The position numbers and the translations under genes are program-made. A stretch of 57,719 bases of DNA from Sphingobacterium sp. (GTDB lineage: Bacteria; Bacteroidota; Bacteroidia; Sphingobacteriales; Sphingobacteriaceae). Location of the stretch: contig JAQZAZ010000017.1 in assembly GCA_029239355.1 (NCBI GenBank), forward strand, positions 1-57,719, given 5' to 3'. This document shows, piece after piece, positions 42,673 through 51,932 of this stretch. The notes beneath the pieces are model-generated. The model was not told the DNA's origin. It saw only the letters and a list, made by a program, of their open reading frames with translations, and did no database searches. How positions within the stretch are numbered: the stretch's first letter is position 1; every line of letters starts with the position of its first letter.

Positions 42673-43440
42673 ATGAAGAAGAGTAACACAACGGATCCTA
42701 TCGCCCGACGTAGGCAGCGCATAGCCCGACAAAGGGGCGGCAATGCTGCATTATGGGGTATTTTGGTTGCTCATGCGATGATCTTAGTGGGTGGCATGTT
42801 GGTCGTTCGTTCGCTCTTTGGTTTTTTTGAGGGAAATGTGACAAATGCCGGTGAACCACCCTTAGCGATCTTTGGCATGGCTGCTGGGCTGCCATTTATT
42901 ATTTTTGGTTTCTTTGTACATATTGGCGCTTGCCGTAGATTTACCGGAAAACTACTTTCATCCCCAGGTATTGGCGCGGGGCCTATCCTCTTCCTGGGTT
43001 TTGCCCTAGGTGCCTGGTGGGGCGCACTTTCACTCCCTGTACTTGGATTATTATGGCTTATACCAACGGTCCTGACCGCTATCGCTGTGTTGTTCCTATC
43101 AATTAGTCTATTCCTAAGAATGCGTCGATCTTCAAAGAATGAGCTACTTAGGCGCATGATAAATGAAGGGAAAATAGCTGCAGCACTTATTACCGATATT
43201 CCGGCAATTGAGCCCAGTTCTGCGGGACTCATCGGAACAATCACCGTGAGATTCACTGACATGAATGGGGTACATCGCTGGGTACAGAAGATTGGCCAGT
43301 GGAAACGTCGAGATCTGCCCCAGATGGGGGGTATAGCGACAGTACTTTATGATCCAAGACAACCCGAGAATGATGCTGGCATCTGGGTGGGGCCGCCAGG
43401 ATCTACTACAGTAACAGATTTTACATTTTGGCATTCCTAA
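42673..43440 (+). CDS. Membrane protein with DUF3592-like C-terminus, hypothetical
   Basis: A 255-residue protein. After a basic N-terminus (ARRRQRIARQRGG) come four hydrophobic helices at about 25-48, 65-85, 96-112 and 118-148. The C-terminal ~100 residues are soluble and contain ITVRFTDMNGVHRWVQKIGQ and ATVLYDPRQPENDAGIWVG, the style of DUF3592 domains that follow membrane helices. Function unknown. The coding sequence is more GC-rich than its spacers. It converges on the GNAT gene with a hairpin between. Confidence 0.75.
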   Translation: MKKSNTTDPIARRRQRIARQRGGNAALWGILVAHAMILVGGMLVVRSLFGFFEGNVTNAGEPPLAIFGMAAGLPFIIFGFFVHIGACRRFTGKLLSSPGIGAGPILFLGFALGAWWGALSLPVLGLLWLIPTVLTAIAVLFLSISLFLRMRRSSKNELLRRMINEGKIAAALITDIPAIEPSSAGLIGTITVRFTDMNGVHRWVQKIGQWKRRDLPQMGGIATVLYDPRQPENDAGIWVGPPGSTTVTDFTFWHS

Positions 43441-43596
43441 GATATAAAAATAGCACTCGATAGCCGGCAGCCGTTATTGTTTAGTGAAATAATTACCGCC
43501 CCGTGTCGAATATTCACTTACACCATTGGGCTAGAAATTAGTAGCGGTACTTTGGAAATTGAACGGTTGGGGAAAGCTTTTATTAGAGGATTCTGA

Positions 43597-43625
43597 AAAG
43601 GGCGAACTATTGTAGTGCGCCCTTT
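43597..43625 (-). terminator. Terminator after the GNAT gene
   Basis: AAAGGGCG paired with CGCCCTTT (8 bp, 13-base loop), followed on the minus strand by TTTTC. It may also stop transcription from the plus-strand membrane-protein gene. Confidence 0.6.
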
Positions 43626-43628
43626 CTG

Positions 43629-44075
43629 CTATTTCCACCAATAGTAATAATTGTGGTTGCCGTCATATTCAAAACCGCAACGTGGATATAGCGTATTGCC
43701 TATATCATTTGTTTTTTCGGTTTCAAGCATCAAACCGCAAGCCCCTGTTTCATCGCACCATTGTTTTGCCTGGTCTATCAATGCTACCGAAAGCCCTTGG
43801 CCTCGGTAATTGGGATGAACGAACAAATCGCTCAATAGCCATTGCTTTTGGAGTTTAATGTAATGATAGAGTTTGTACAACTGAACGAAACCGACTGCCT
43901 TATCATCCATATAGATCATGAAGATGGTCGATTGCTCATTGTCTAACCGCTCGTGTATAAACTTTTTGCATGTTTCAAGATCATCCGCCTGACGGTAAAA
44001 AACACGGTAACTGTTGAATAATGCTGCTGCTGTTTCTAAGTCTTCCAGACCAGCTTTCTTGATTTTGTACCCCAT
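43629..44075 (-). CDS. GNAT-family N-acetyltransferase
   Basis: A 148-residue acetyltransferase of the GNAT fold. The acetyl-CoA loop is LFVHPNYRGQGLSVALID, preceded by the strands DKAVGFVQLYKLY and followed by LMLETEKTNDIGNTLYPRCGFEYD with the usual C-terminal aromatic tail (YYYWWK). It transfers acetyl from acetyl-CoA to an amine of an unknown small molecule or protein. It appears to stand alone. Confidence 0.93.
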   Translation of the reverse strand: MGYKIKKAGLEDLETAAALFNSYRVFYRQADDLETCKKFIHERLDNEQSTIFMIYMDDKAVGFVQLYKLYHYIKLQKQWLLSDLFVHPNYRGQGLSVALIDQAKQWCDETGACGLMLETEKTNDIGNTLYPRCGFEYDGNHNYYYWWK

Positions 44076-44166
44076 TGCTTTTAATTGTTTTGATTAATAG
44101 CGCAAAAGTATCAGATTACAGGATTAGCTTGATGGTACAGTTTAAGGATAAGGGGGCTAGTCCAGA

Positions 44167-44805
44167 TTATAATAAAGACGGATCGTTATCCTGCTCCACA
44201 TGCAATTCCTTCAACAAAATATCCCTGATCAGATTTCGTATTCTCCGGTCATCTATAGCAGTATTAACAATCTTGCTGTCGTAATATGGGTCAAGCGCAA
44301 ATTCGCGGTGGATCTTTTCTGAAGAAGCCTTTGTTTCGCCCTTAAATTCGAGAAATAGGTTAGTTTCCTTTTCCGCTACTTTTTTTATGGTCACCGCCCA
44401 GACAGCTTCATAGGCCGTAATGATAAGAGGCTTTTTTGGAGGTATTACAGATGCCGTTTTATCCTTTGGCTCATACTTGTAAAATTTATAGATACTGGGT
44501 TTGTATGGATCATTTTGAGCATCAGCTTGCAGTTTTAGGTATTCTTTTTCGTTATCAACAAGGAGGTTCGGATTTGTGCTTCTTTCGATGATGTGAAATG
44601 AAGCACTGCTATCGTTCTGATAGACGGTTGTAAGGTTTTTTAGGTCATCTGTATTCAAACGCGCTGCCAGATCTGGTATTGCTTCCCTTACGCGGTCATA
44701 AGTCGCCATGAACTTGAGATTGTAAAATTCAGTGCGATGGCTTTGTCCAAAAAGTCTACTTGCAGATGTAATAAAAATAACTAGTATAACAGCATACTTA
44801 TTCAT
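44167..44805 (-). CDS. Secreted protein of unknown function
   Basis: A 212-residue protein with a signal peptide (ends near RLFGQ21). The mature part is mixed alpha/beta with many Lys/Asp/Glu residues and no cysteine pattern; the motifs PKKPLIITAYEAVWAV and FLEFKGETKASSEKIHREFA are not ones I recognise. No membrane helix after the leader. Probably periplasmic. It is separated by 91 bases from the GNAT gene on the same strand. Confidence 0.6.
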   Translation of the reverse strand: MNKYAVILVIFITSASRLFGQSHRTEFYNLKFMATYDRVREAIPDLAARLNTDDLKNLTTVYQNDSSASFHIIERSTNPNLLVDNEKEYLKLQADAQNDPYKPSIYKFYKYEPKDKTASVIPPKKPLIITAYEAVWAVTIKKVAEKETNLFLEFKGETKASSEKIHREFALDPYYDSKIVNTAIDDRRIRNLIRDILLKELHVEQDNDPSLL

Positions 44806-45047
44806 ACGATGATTTCTTTTAAGTCTAAATTGGTCTATACCTTAAAGATAGAAATAAAATTGCATTTTATCTAAACACCCCATTCCAGCTTGACATATGG
44901 CTTTCTCCTACGAAAGAAAACAAAAAACTTATGGACACCTTTTTTTTAATGTTAAATAACTTGGCAGCCACCAATCTATCCCCTCCTCATGAGCTTGTAA
45001 ATTTCAAACCAGAGCACAGATACCTTATTCCATCTGATTCGCTCAGA

Positions 45048-46349
45048 TCATCTGCTGTTAAAACCGTTCGCTGTCAAATGAGAAATAACGTCGCCCACTA
45101 TCGATTTCTCCGCCTTTTCATCGTCATAAAAATAGGCCATTAATGCCCGCGTCCTTTCGGTATCTGCACTGGAGATATAGCGATTAAACATCTGTTCGGT
45201 ACTATGTCCGGTGGCTTCCATCAACAAGGCCGTAGGTATTTTCCCATAAAAATTTGAGGCAAAGCTCCGCCTGCCGATATGGCTCGTAATGGCTTGCCAT
45301 TTCTGGATGACCATTTCCTGTCCCCTATATCCTTTTCTTTTTCGAACTTTGACAAGCGAATTTATATTGGCGAGCTGCACGACTTGTTTGATCTGTTCGT
45401 TATACTTCTGTTTTGACAGGCGTGGCGGAAATGCCTGGTTATTTTTTGATAAGATATCCAGCGCTACAGGATGCAGTGGCAATAGAATCTCTTTCTGTGT
45501 TTTTTGCTGTACAAATGACAGGCAAGGAAGTCCGTCCAGCATTTCTAGCATTTCAATATTGAAACGCATCAAATCCGACACACGCTGTCCCAAATAGCAG
45601 CTGAGCACAAGCCAATCCCTAGCGGCATTTAAGTGATCAGGTAACACAGTATTCCTGATTTTGATCAATTCATCCTCATTCAATGTGACGATTTGGTGTG
45701 GGCTTTTCCTTTTCGATACTTCAAGTTCGTATGATAAAGTTCTTATGCCGCGCTTCTCGAGATGATTGAGTACTGTTCGTACAAAATCGATCGTGCGGTG
45801 GATCGTACTGGTGCTATATTTTTCATTGCTGCCAAAATTGAGGAATTCCTTTACGAATGTGCTGCCAATATCATCCAGCAAATAATGCTTCCGTTGATAA
45901 CCTTCAAAACGTTCGAGCAGCCGTAGAAAGACCATGTATCGCGAGCGCGTGTTGGCAGCGATAAAATGCCCCCTCTTTGTTATATAGTCTTCCAAATGGC
46001 GCAGCAGTGTTCCTTCGGCATATTGAAAATCTGTATTAGCGGCGTATTTTCTGATTAGTCTTGAAATGGCGATTTTCGAAATCGGCTGTTTTTTCTGTTC
46101 TTTTTCCCTTAGGTATTCAGCTACGCCTATCTTGATTCGGTCGAGTCTTAAATTTAGGCGCTTGTATGTCTTTTCATACATGTTTTTAGGCATCCCCTTG
46201 TCGTGGTCCCATTTGGCCGAAAGCGCGCGCAATGGCGTGGCTATTACCAACTCAGTGCCACTTTCATCCGTAAGTACTAAAAAAATGGGAGACGTAGTCT
46301 TTGAATCTTTGAGCGTATATTTATAAAGCATTTTCGATTTTTTGAACAT
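45048..46349 (-). CDS. Tyrosine recombinase / phage-type integrase
   Basis: A 433-residue site-specific recombinase. An Arm-type N-terminus (about 1-90), a SAM-like core-binding domain (about 110-205) and the catalytic domain with Arg256 (LGQRVSDL), a probable Lys near 283, His357 and Arg360 in SHIGRRSFASNFYG, His382 in ATGHST and nucleophile Tyr391 in MFNRYISS. All catalytic residues are present. Such enzymes in Bacteroidota integrate conjugative or mobilisable islands. No mobilisation genes or tRNA gene are adjacent, so it may be the last survivor of an island or a resident recombinase. Confidence 0.93.
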   Translation of the reverse strand: MFKKSKMLYKYTLKDSKTTSPIFLVLTDESGTELVIATPLRALSAKWDHDKGMPKNMYEKTYKRLNLRLDRIKIGVAEYLREKEQKKQPISKIAISRLIRKYAANTDFQYAEGTLLRHLEDYITKRGHFIAANTRSRYMVFLRLLERFEGYQRKHYLLDDIGSTFVKEFLNFGSNEKYSTSTIHRTIDFVRTVLNHLEKRGIRTLSYELEVSKRKSPHQIVTLNEDELIKIRNTVLPDHLNAARDWLVLSCYLGQRVSDLMRFNIEMLEMLDGLPCLSFVQQKTQKEILLPLHPVALDILSKNNQAFPPRLSKQKYNEQIKQVVQLANINSLVKVRKRKGYRGQEMVIQKWQAITSHIGRRSFASNFYGKIPTALLMEATGHSTEQMFNRYISSADTERTRALMAYFYDDEKAEKSIVGDVISHLTANGFNSR

Positions 46350-46413
46350 ATACTATATAAAGACACTTGTGGATCGACTTTTATCCCATTAGGTACTTTT
46401 TTCTATAGGATAT

Positions 46414-46640
46414 TTAGTTAAGACAATCATAGCGTAGGTTTCGTTCAATCAAAAAAATGACGTATTCCGATAGCGTATCTGGTAATAGTGCCATGGAAAT
46501 CTCATTGGTCACTTCGGCGATTTCCGGTGACATGAATTCCTCGATCCAAAGCGTTTTTTCATTATCAAATAGATAATCGAATGTAATGTGGTCTTTCCCG
46601 ATAAAACTTTTTAAATAATCAAGGCTTACGATAATGGTTA
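46414..46640 (-). pseudogene. Possible AraC sensor-domain relic
   Basis: A start-less minus-strand frame reads LDYLKSFIGKDHITFDYLF and EEFMSPEIAEVTNEI and ends at a stop at 46414-46416. A neighbouring frame just upstream (VESDVSFPKDINIQQAG) could belong to the same protein after a frameshift. The style resembles the N-terminal part of some AraC regulators; the DNA-binding part is missing. Low certainty. Confidence 0.3.
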
Positions 46641-46867
46641 CCTGCTTGCTGGATATTGATATCTTTTGGAAAGCTCACGTCACTTTCTACATGCAATGGT
46701 ATAATGCGGCATCTTTCCTGCCCAAAAATGAAGCTGATCTTGAGAAATTTGTTGCAGGCTTTCGGAATGCCAGTGCTATTGATGTTCAAAAAATAATAAC
46801 AGATCCTATCGTGCTAACAAAAAAGCAGGAAAATTTTTTATAACATTGATATAAAGTAGTGGCTCCA
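46641..46867. other. Spacer between relic and L,D-transpeptidase gene
   Basis: A plus-strand frame ending at 46843 (WYNAASFLPKNEADLEKFVA ... KKQENFL) looks protein-like but has no convincing start or promoter and is unrecognised. It may be the tail of another lost gene. Confidence 0.3.
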
Positions 46868-48274
46868 TCAAAAATCATAAACTATGCGAGAAGGTGTTGA
46901 ATTTTGATTCAACTTGTCTTGCAGTGATTTGTCGGATTGGTAAATATCAGTGTACAAAGTAGGCTTTCCGTTTTTTATAAGACAGGTCAGGTAAGTAATT
47001 ATAATGGGCAAAGGCTTGCTCAGGACAAAATCCTTTTTTTCGTAAGATTGTATTGCATATTCCAGCTCCGAAATTCTGTATTCCGAATCATCATATGATA
47101 ATAGCATAGCCGCGAGGCGATCCGCATTCTCCACACGTATACAGCCATGACTGAGCGCCCTTTTCCCGCGATTAAAAAATTGTTTCTGAGGGGTATCATG
47201 AACATATACCGCATGCGGATTCTGAAATCTAAATACGACGGCACCCAAAGCATTGTCCTCCCCCGATGATTGCCTTACACTATACTTAGTAGGATTGTTC
47301 CTGATCTTTCTTCGTGTTGATGCATTCACCACGACTTCATTGCCCTGTGCATCATAGACAGTGTAATGATGATCAGCCAGATAGCTCATATCCTTCAAAA
47401 TTTCGGGGAGTATTTCATTGCGGAAAATACTTTGGGGGACCCGCCAGTCTGGTGCTGTTGAAAAATACTCGATCTCACTTTCCAATACAGGCGTTTTTGT
47501 CGTTGGCTTTCCCACTACCACCTTAAAGTCGGATACTTCGTCTCCCTGATGAAATTCCAGGGTATAGGAAGGAATATTTACCATGATATAGTTTTCACTT
47601 TGCGTGCTGATCCATCTAAGGCGCTCCATATTCATGATGATCTTATCCATTACCGCATTAGTAGTCGTAGCCTTATTCTCTGCACGGTATCTATCCAGGT
47701 AGGCCTGTAAGTCGCGGTAAGCCTTGATCTTGGGCTGGGCATTGTGTATTTCGCCCCGAAAATCTGCCCGCAACCGTGCTGCAGACAATATCTCATCCGC
47801 ACAAAAACCATTTGTCCTGCTGCTATCAATGCTAGACGCATCGTATAGCGGATTATATTTTCCAAAGTGAAGATGATTAATAAAGGTAATCAGGCCATCT
47901 GTCAGCAGGATATCAAACTTGACTCTTTCCTTCTGATTCTTGTCGGAAGGAAAATCCCGCCATTGCTTTAATTTCTTAAATGAAAGGCTTTCTAGATGGT
48001 AATCGGACAGTGACAGTCCATAGTGGTCAGCCTGGCCCAGCAGCGCGAGTGCTATTTCCGATTGATCCAGCCCTTGCTGACTATCAGTCCAACTATCCCC
48101 TGAATAATTGTCTGTGTAGAACCTGAAGACCGATTTTGGATAATTCAGCTTGGAAAGAAAGGTATTGTCCATTAGCGCTGTGGTAATTTCCGTACCTATT
48201 TTTACATCCTGCGCGTAGATGGCAACGGGTAGAATCGCAAAAAAAATAACGACGAAATATTGAAACGCTTTCAT
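46868..48274 (-). CDS. L,D-transpeptidase (YcbB/LdtD-like)
   Basis: A 468-residue exported enzyme that makes 3-3 crosslinks in peptidoglycan or attaches proteins to it. Signal peptide ends near IYAQ22. The YkuD catalytic motif is intact: His359 in VYVHDTPQKQFF and Cys378 in ALSHGCIRVENADRL. The preceding NIPSYTLEFHQGDEVSDFKV is the typical first strand pair and the region 120-220 matches the scaffold domain of LdtD-type enzymes. No peptidoglycan-binding repeat is obvious. Periplasmic. It stands alone, divergent from the DUF5856-like gene. Confidence 0.94.
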   Translation of the reverse strand: MKAFQYFVVIFFAILPVAIYAQDVKIGTEITTALMDNTFLSKLNYPKSVFRFYTDNYSGDSWTDSQQGLDQSEIALALLGQADHYGLSLSDYHLESLSFKKLKQWRDFPSDKNQKERVKFDILLTDGLITFINHLHFGKYNPLYDASSIDSSRTNGFCADEILSAARLRADFRGEIHNAQPKIKAYRDLQAYLDRYRAENKATTTNAVMDKIIMNMERLRWISTQSENYIMVNIPSYTLEFHQGDEVSDFKVVVGKPTTKTPVLESEIEYFSTAPDWRVPQSIFRNEILPEILKDMSYLADHHYTVYDAQGNEVVVNASTRRKIRNNPTKYSVRQSSGEDNALGAVVFRFQNPHAVYVHDTPQKQFFNRGKRALSHGCIRVENADRLAAMLLSYDDSEYRISELEYAIQSYEKKDFVLSKPLPIIITYLTCLIKNGKPTLYTDIYQSDKSLQDKLNQNSTPSRIVYDF

Positions 48275-48592
48275 GATATTAAATTTTTTTGTTTAAAATT
48301 TCAATACCGACTTAATCCTATCGCTGTATTTGTCTTCGGATGGCCAAACCTTCAAATGACAACGTCAACTTATTACAAAGTTCTGAATTATAGTTCAATA
48401 TAAGTTATATAATATTAATTAATTTTTATGCAATTGGTAGAAATCCTACTGCGGCGTATCGGCGTGCCACACGACAGTGAGAAATCTGACGTCGTTAACG
48501 GTTAAGGACCGAAATAGAAAGCATTCTAAAACAATGGGTGGTGATATAGTGTTATCATTGTCAAATAGTGAATACACGTAGAACAGATAATT
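48275..48592. other. Divergent spacer
   Basis: No gene is supported in these 318 bases. A 25-codon plus-strand frame (48428-48505) is GC-richer than its surroundings but has no supporting feature. Confidence 0.4.
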
Positions 48593-48982
48593 ATGGCAAA
48601 AAAACAACGGAACACAAAACAGGATGTTGCAAACTTCCTAGGAGAAATGATTTCATTTAGAAATGCGTTAAAGCTAACCCATTGGTCTATAACAGGTAAA
48701 GGAAGTTATGAGGCGCATATTTCCTTGGATCAGGCTATTGAGTCCCTGATCGACATTACAGACAGATTGGTCGAGACAACCTTTTCTTTAGAAGGTACAT
48801 TGAATATCATTATTCCTGAAACTTCCAAACCTAGCAATTATATTAAATATATTGAGGACTTCTATAAACAAGTGGAAAGCAAACGGGAAGGATTATTTAA
48901 AGAAACTTTTTCTCAATCCATTATCGACGATGCACAAGAAGCGGTCCAACAGTTATTGTTCCGTTTAAAACGGTTAGAATAA
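48593..48982 (+). CDS. DUF5856-like, ferritin/Dps-style helical protein
   Basis: A 129-residue all-helical protein. Residues 10-60 contain FLGEMISFRNALKLTHWSIT and SYEAHISLDQAIESLIDITD, which have the spacing seen in Dps-like four-helix proteins (an H-W pair and a later H-D/E). The C-terminal helix is FKETFSQSIIDDAQEAVQQL. It lacks a clear full di-iron ferroxidase set. DUF5856 members in Bacteroidota and their phages share this pattern. Role unknown; location next to stress-type genes suggests protection from oxidants, which is inference. Confidence 0.65.
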   Translation: MAKKQRNTKQDVANFLGEMISFRNALKLTHWSITGKGSYEAHISLDQAIESLIDITDRLVETTFSLEGTLNIIIPETSKPSNYIKYIEDFYKQVESKREGLFKETFSQSIIDDAQEAVQQLLFRLKRLE

Positions 48983-49075
48983 CGGTGGAGATGGCTTTGG
49001 CCCATGTCAAAAATCATTTTTTTTGAACGATATTGTTTTGAGTACTGTTTATCTTGAAATCAAACTCATAAGCAT

Positions 49076-49675
49076 ATGAAAAGAATATTTCTGACCCTAG
49101 CAATTGCATTTTCAATTGTTGCCGTCCAAAGTTGCGGCGGTGGTGCAAAGAATGACAGTAAAGAAACGGCAGACAGTATCAACGAAGAAAAGGCGCCTGA
49201 AAATATGGATGATGATCAGGTCGCAGCAACGCCTCTATCAGTCAGCGAAGAGGATGCTAAATTTGTCACCGAAGCGGCAAATGGCGGTATGGCCGAAGTA
49301 GAGCTCGGACAGTTGGCACAGCAAAAAGCGCAGCATGCCGATGTCAAAGCTTTTGGAGAAATGATGATCAAAGACCACTCCAAGGCCAATGACGAACTCA
49401 CTGCACTCGCCCAGGCAAAAAACATTACTGTCCCGGCTACCGTAGGCGCTGAGCAGCAAAAAGTAAAAGATGATTTGGCTAAAAAGACCGGCAGAGACTT
49501 TGACAAAGCCTACATCGATGAGATGGTAAAGGATCACGAAAAAGACGTCAAGCTTTTTGAGGATGCCAGTAAAAATCTGAAAGATGCCGAATTAAAGGCC
49601 TTTGTCGATAAGACCCTACCGACTTTAAGAACTCATTTGGAGCACAGTAAATCGGTAAAAGATAAATTGAAATAA
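49076..49675 (+). CDS. DUF4142 lipoprotein
   Basis: A 199-residue protein with a lipobox ending in VQSCGGG (Cys20), an acidic linker to about residue 58, and a DUF4142 four-helix bundle. The helices contain the paired motifs FGEMMIKDHSKAND and YIDEMVKDHEKDVKLFEDA with conserved E/H positions typical of the family. DUF4142 proteins are periplasmic or surface helical bundles, ferritin-like in fold, of unknown activity. A long terminator follows. Confidence 0.9.
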   Translation: MKRIFLTLAIAFSIVAVQSCGGGAKNDSKETADSINEEKAPENMDDDQVAATPLSVSEEDAKFVTEAANGGMAEVELGQLAQQKAQHADVKAFGEMMIKDHSKANDELTALAQAKNITVPATVGAEQQKVKDDLAKKTGRDFDKAYIDEMVKDHEKDVKLFEDASKNLKDAELKAFVDKTLPTLRTHLEHSKSVKDKLK

Positions 49676-49690
49676 TATTTGGTATTATCC

Positions 49691-49734
49691 ATCAAAAGCA
49701 AGGGCTTATCCTCGGAAAAGCCCTTGCTTTTGAT
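49691..49734. terminator. Terminator between DUF4142 and glycosylase genes
   Basis: A 17-bp stem (ATCAAAAGCAAGGGCTT with its complement) and 10-base loop. It ends the DUF4142 gene just before the glycosylase start at 49753. Confidence 0.8.
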
Positions 49735-49752
49735 ATCCCAAAATGAAAAGCT

Positions 49753-50526
49753 ATGCCAGAATTGCCAGACCTAGCGGTTTTCAGTAAAAACCTGACCAAA
49801 ATGATTCAAGGAAAAGTGCTGAAAAGTGCCGTTATCCATCAAAAACAAAAGATCAAAGTCAGTGAAAAGGATTTGCGGGCGTTGGAAGGTAAAAAGCTGG
49901 CCAAGGTTTATCGTGAGGGCAAAAAGCTTTTTTTTGACTTTGGTAAAGATGCACTCCTCGCCCTGCACTTAATGCTTCATGGCAAACTCGTGTATTCCGA
50001 CGATCCGAAGCCCAAGTACGCCTTGCTTTCGCTGACTTTTCAAGATGGCAAGACCCTTTCCGTGACCGACTTTCAGCAGCTAGCCAATTTGGAACTTAAT
50101 CCAGCACAGGCGGATGCTGTGGATGCCCTTTCCACCAAGCTAGGCCCGCAGTTTTTGGAAGATCTGTTACAGTCCAGTAAATCCAAGATAAAAACGCTTT
50201 TGATGGATCAGAAACATATTGCAGGCATTGGCAATGCCTATGCCGACGAAATCCTGTATGAAGCGAATATCTCACCCTTATCCATTGCGAATAAAATCCC
50301 TGAAAAGGAGATAAAGAAACTCGCAAAAGCGATCAAAGAAGTGCTCGAACAGGCCGAAAAGCACATTTTAAAGACACATCCCGACATCATTAGCGGCGAA
50401 GTACGCGATTTTATGAAAGTGCACAACAGCAAAGCTGCAACAGATCCCAAAGGAAACAAGATTTTACAGACCAAAATCGGAGGCCGCAGTACTTATTACA
50501 CCGAGCAGCAGCAAGTCTTTAATTAA
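49753..50526 (+). CDS. Fpg/Nei-family DNA glycosylase, zincless finger
   Basis: A 257-residue base-excision repair enzyme. MPELPDL supplies the catalytic N-terminal Pro2 and Glu3; the core strand LALHLMLHGKLVY carries the conserved Lys; the helix-two-turn-helix region contains MDQKHIAGIGNAYADEILYEANISPLS. The C-terminus reads KIGGRSTYYTEQQQ, where bacterial Fpg and Nei have a Cys4 zinc finger with G-R-(G/S)-T-Y-Y-C-x-x-C; here no cysteines remain, as in zincless-finger relatives. The Arg of the finger is kept, so it may still flip damaged bases such as oxidised purines or pyrimidines. Confidence 0.92.
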   Translation: MPELPDLAVFSKNLTKMIQGKVLKSAVIHQKQKIKVSEKDLRALEGKKLAKVYREGKKLFFDFGKDALLALHLMLHGKLVYSDDPKPKYALLSLTFQDGKTLSVTDFQQLANLELNPAQADAVDALSTKLGPQFLEDLLQSSKSKIKTLLMDQKHIAGIGNAYADEILYEANISPLSIANKIPEKEIKKLAKAIKEVLEQAEKHILKTHPDIISGEVRDFMKVHNSKAATDPKGNKILQTKIGGRSTYYTEQQQVFN

Positions 50527-50707
50527 TACTCTACATTACCCAGTCCTACAAAAAATCAATCCCAACGGATTGTCGATAACGGCTATTGCCCTACACAAGG
50601 CCCCATATATGCTCCTGCACTGGCAGCGCGTTAATACGTATTACCCCGTAAAAGTCCCCTATACAGAAAAAATGCAAACTAACATCGTAGCGCACTCCTT
50701 CCTAAGT

Positions 50708-50729
50708 AGCGGCACGATCATTTGCCGCT
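50708..50729. promoter_or_regulatory. Inverted repeat upstream of the dehydrogenase gene
   Basis: AGCGGCA and TGCCGCT are separated by 8 bases, 34 bases before the dehydrogenase start. It may be an operator or leader hairpin; the regulator is unknown. Confidence 0.35.
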
Positions 50730-50762
50730 GGCACTTATTGATAACATTAAATTTTGGATCAT

Positions 50763-51914
50763 ATGCTTGCAATGAATTACCGGGGGCCCTATCGCGTACG
50801 CGCTGATAAAGATGCCCCACTCCCCGAAATCCTCCACCCGCAGGATGCCATTGTTCAGGTACTTCGCTCCTGCATCTGCGGTTCGGATCTACATCTCTAT
50901 CATGGGCTGGTACCCGACACACGGGTCGGCTCCACCTTTGGGCACGAGTTTATAGGCAAAGTAGTCGAAGTTGGCTCGGCAATCGAAAATCTGAAGGTTG
51001 GCGACCGTGTGATGGTACCATTCAACATTGCCTGTGGTAAATGTGCTTTTTGTCGTCAGGAATTGTACGGCAACTGCCACGAGTCCAATCCTGAAGCCAC
51101 TGCCGTAGGCGGTATATTTGGCTATTCACATACTGCTGGCGGTTATGCCGGAGGGCAGGCCGAGTATGTCCGGGTTCCCTATGCTGATGTAGGCCCTACC
51201 GTCATTCCCGAATGGATGGATCCGGATGATGCCGTACTGTTGACAGACGTGGTGCCTACAGGATACCAAGCGGCCGAAATGGCTGGGATCCAACCCGGAG
51301 ATACCGTGGTGGTCTTTGGGGCAGGACCAATCGGTATAATGGCCGCCAAATGCGCCTGGCTATTTGGTGCTGGCCGCGTCATTATTATAGACCAAGTCGA
51401 CTACCGGCTTGAATTTGCGGAGCGCTATGCGCAATGTGAAGCGGTCAATTTTCGATCCATTGGCGACCCGGTCGTATTTATTAAGACCATTACTGATTCC
51501 CTCGGAGCCGATGTCTGTATCGATGCTGTCGGCTGTGAAGCTGCCGGAAATACGATGAATACCCTTTTGGGAAGATATCTTATGCTGCAAGGCGGCTCTA
51601 CCACGGCACTACACTGGGCAATTAATAGCGTCAAAAAAGGGGGTATTGTTTCAATTGTAGGTGTATACGGGCCGATCAATAGTTTGGTACCCATTGGTAA
51701 TGTTGTGAACAAAGGAATTACAATACGCGCCAACCAAGCTTCAGTCAAAAGGCTTATGCCAAAGTTGATTGAACATGTTCAGGCGGGCATTCTCAATCCA
51801 AAGGAGCTGATTACCCACCGGGTTCCGTTGGAGGAAGTAGGCGATGCATATCACCTCTTCTCATCCAAACTCGACAATTGTATCAAAACGGTTTTAATTC
51901 CACCTGCTGTTTAA
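50763..51914 (+). CDS. Zinc-dependent alcohol / formaldehyde dehydrogenase-like
   Basis: A ~383-residue MDR enzyme from ATG 50763 (MLAMNYRG; ATG 50772 is an alternative). Catalytic zinc ligands are in CICGSDLHLYHG and FGHEFIG; the structural zinc site has four Cys in CGKCAFCRQELYGNC. The cofactor loop VVFGAGPIGIMAAKCAWLFG is followed by an acidic IIIDQ, favouring NAD. The closest style is glutathione-independent formaldehyde dehydrogenase and related enzymes. It would oxidise an aldehyde or alcohol. It is followed after 18 bases by a tail-anchored protein, a probable operon. Confidence 0.94.
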   Translation: MLAMNYRGPYRVRADKDAPLPEILHPQDAIVQVLRSCICGSDLHLYHGLVPDTRVGSTFGHEFIGKVVEVGSAIENLKVGDRVMVPFNIACGKCAFCRQELYGNCHESNPEATAVGGIFGYSHTAGGYAGGQAEYVRVPYADVGPTVIPEWMDPDDAVLLTDVVPTGYQAAEMAGIQPGDTVVVFGAGPIGIMAAKCAWLFGAGRVIIIDQVDYRLEFAERYAQCEAVNFRSIGDPVVFIKTITDSLGADVCIDAVGCEAAGNTMNTLLGRYLMLQGGSTTALHWAINSVKKGGIVSIVGVYGPINSLVPIGNVVNKGITIRANQASVKRLMPKLIEHVQAGILNPKELITHRVPLEEVGDAYHLFSSKLDNCIKTVLIPPAV

Positions 51915-51932
51915 TATTTAAATTTTACAATT

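Noticed and set aside
46634..46843. A 69-codon plus-strand ORF
   Set aside because: Protein-like end but no credible start; unrecognised and between relics, so only mentioned in the spacer entry.
48428..48505. A 25-codon plus-strand ORF beginning MQLVEILLRR
   Set aside because: No ribosome site, terminator or known relative; too short to support.
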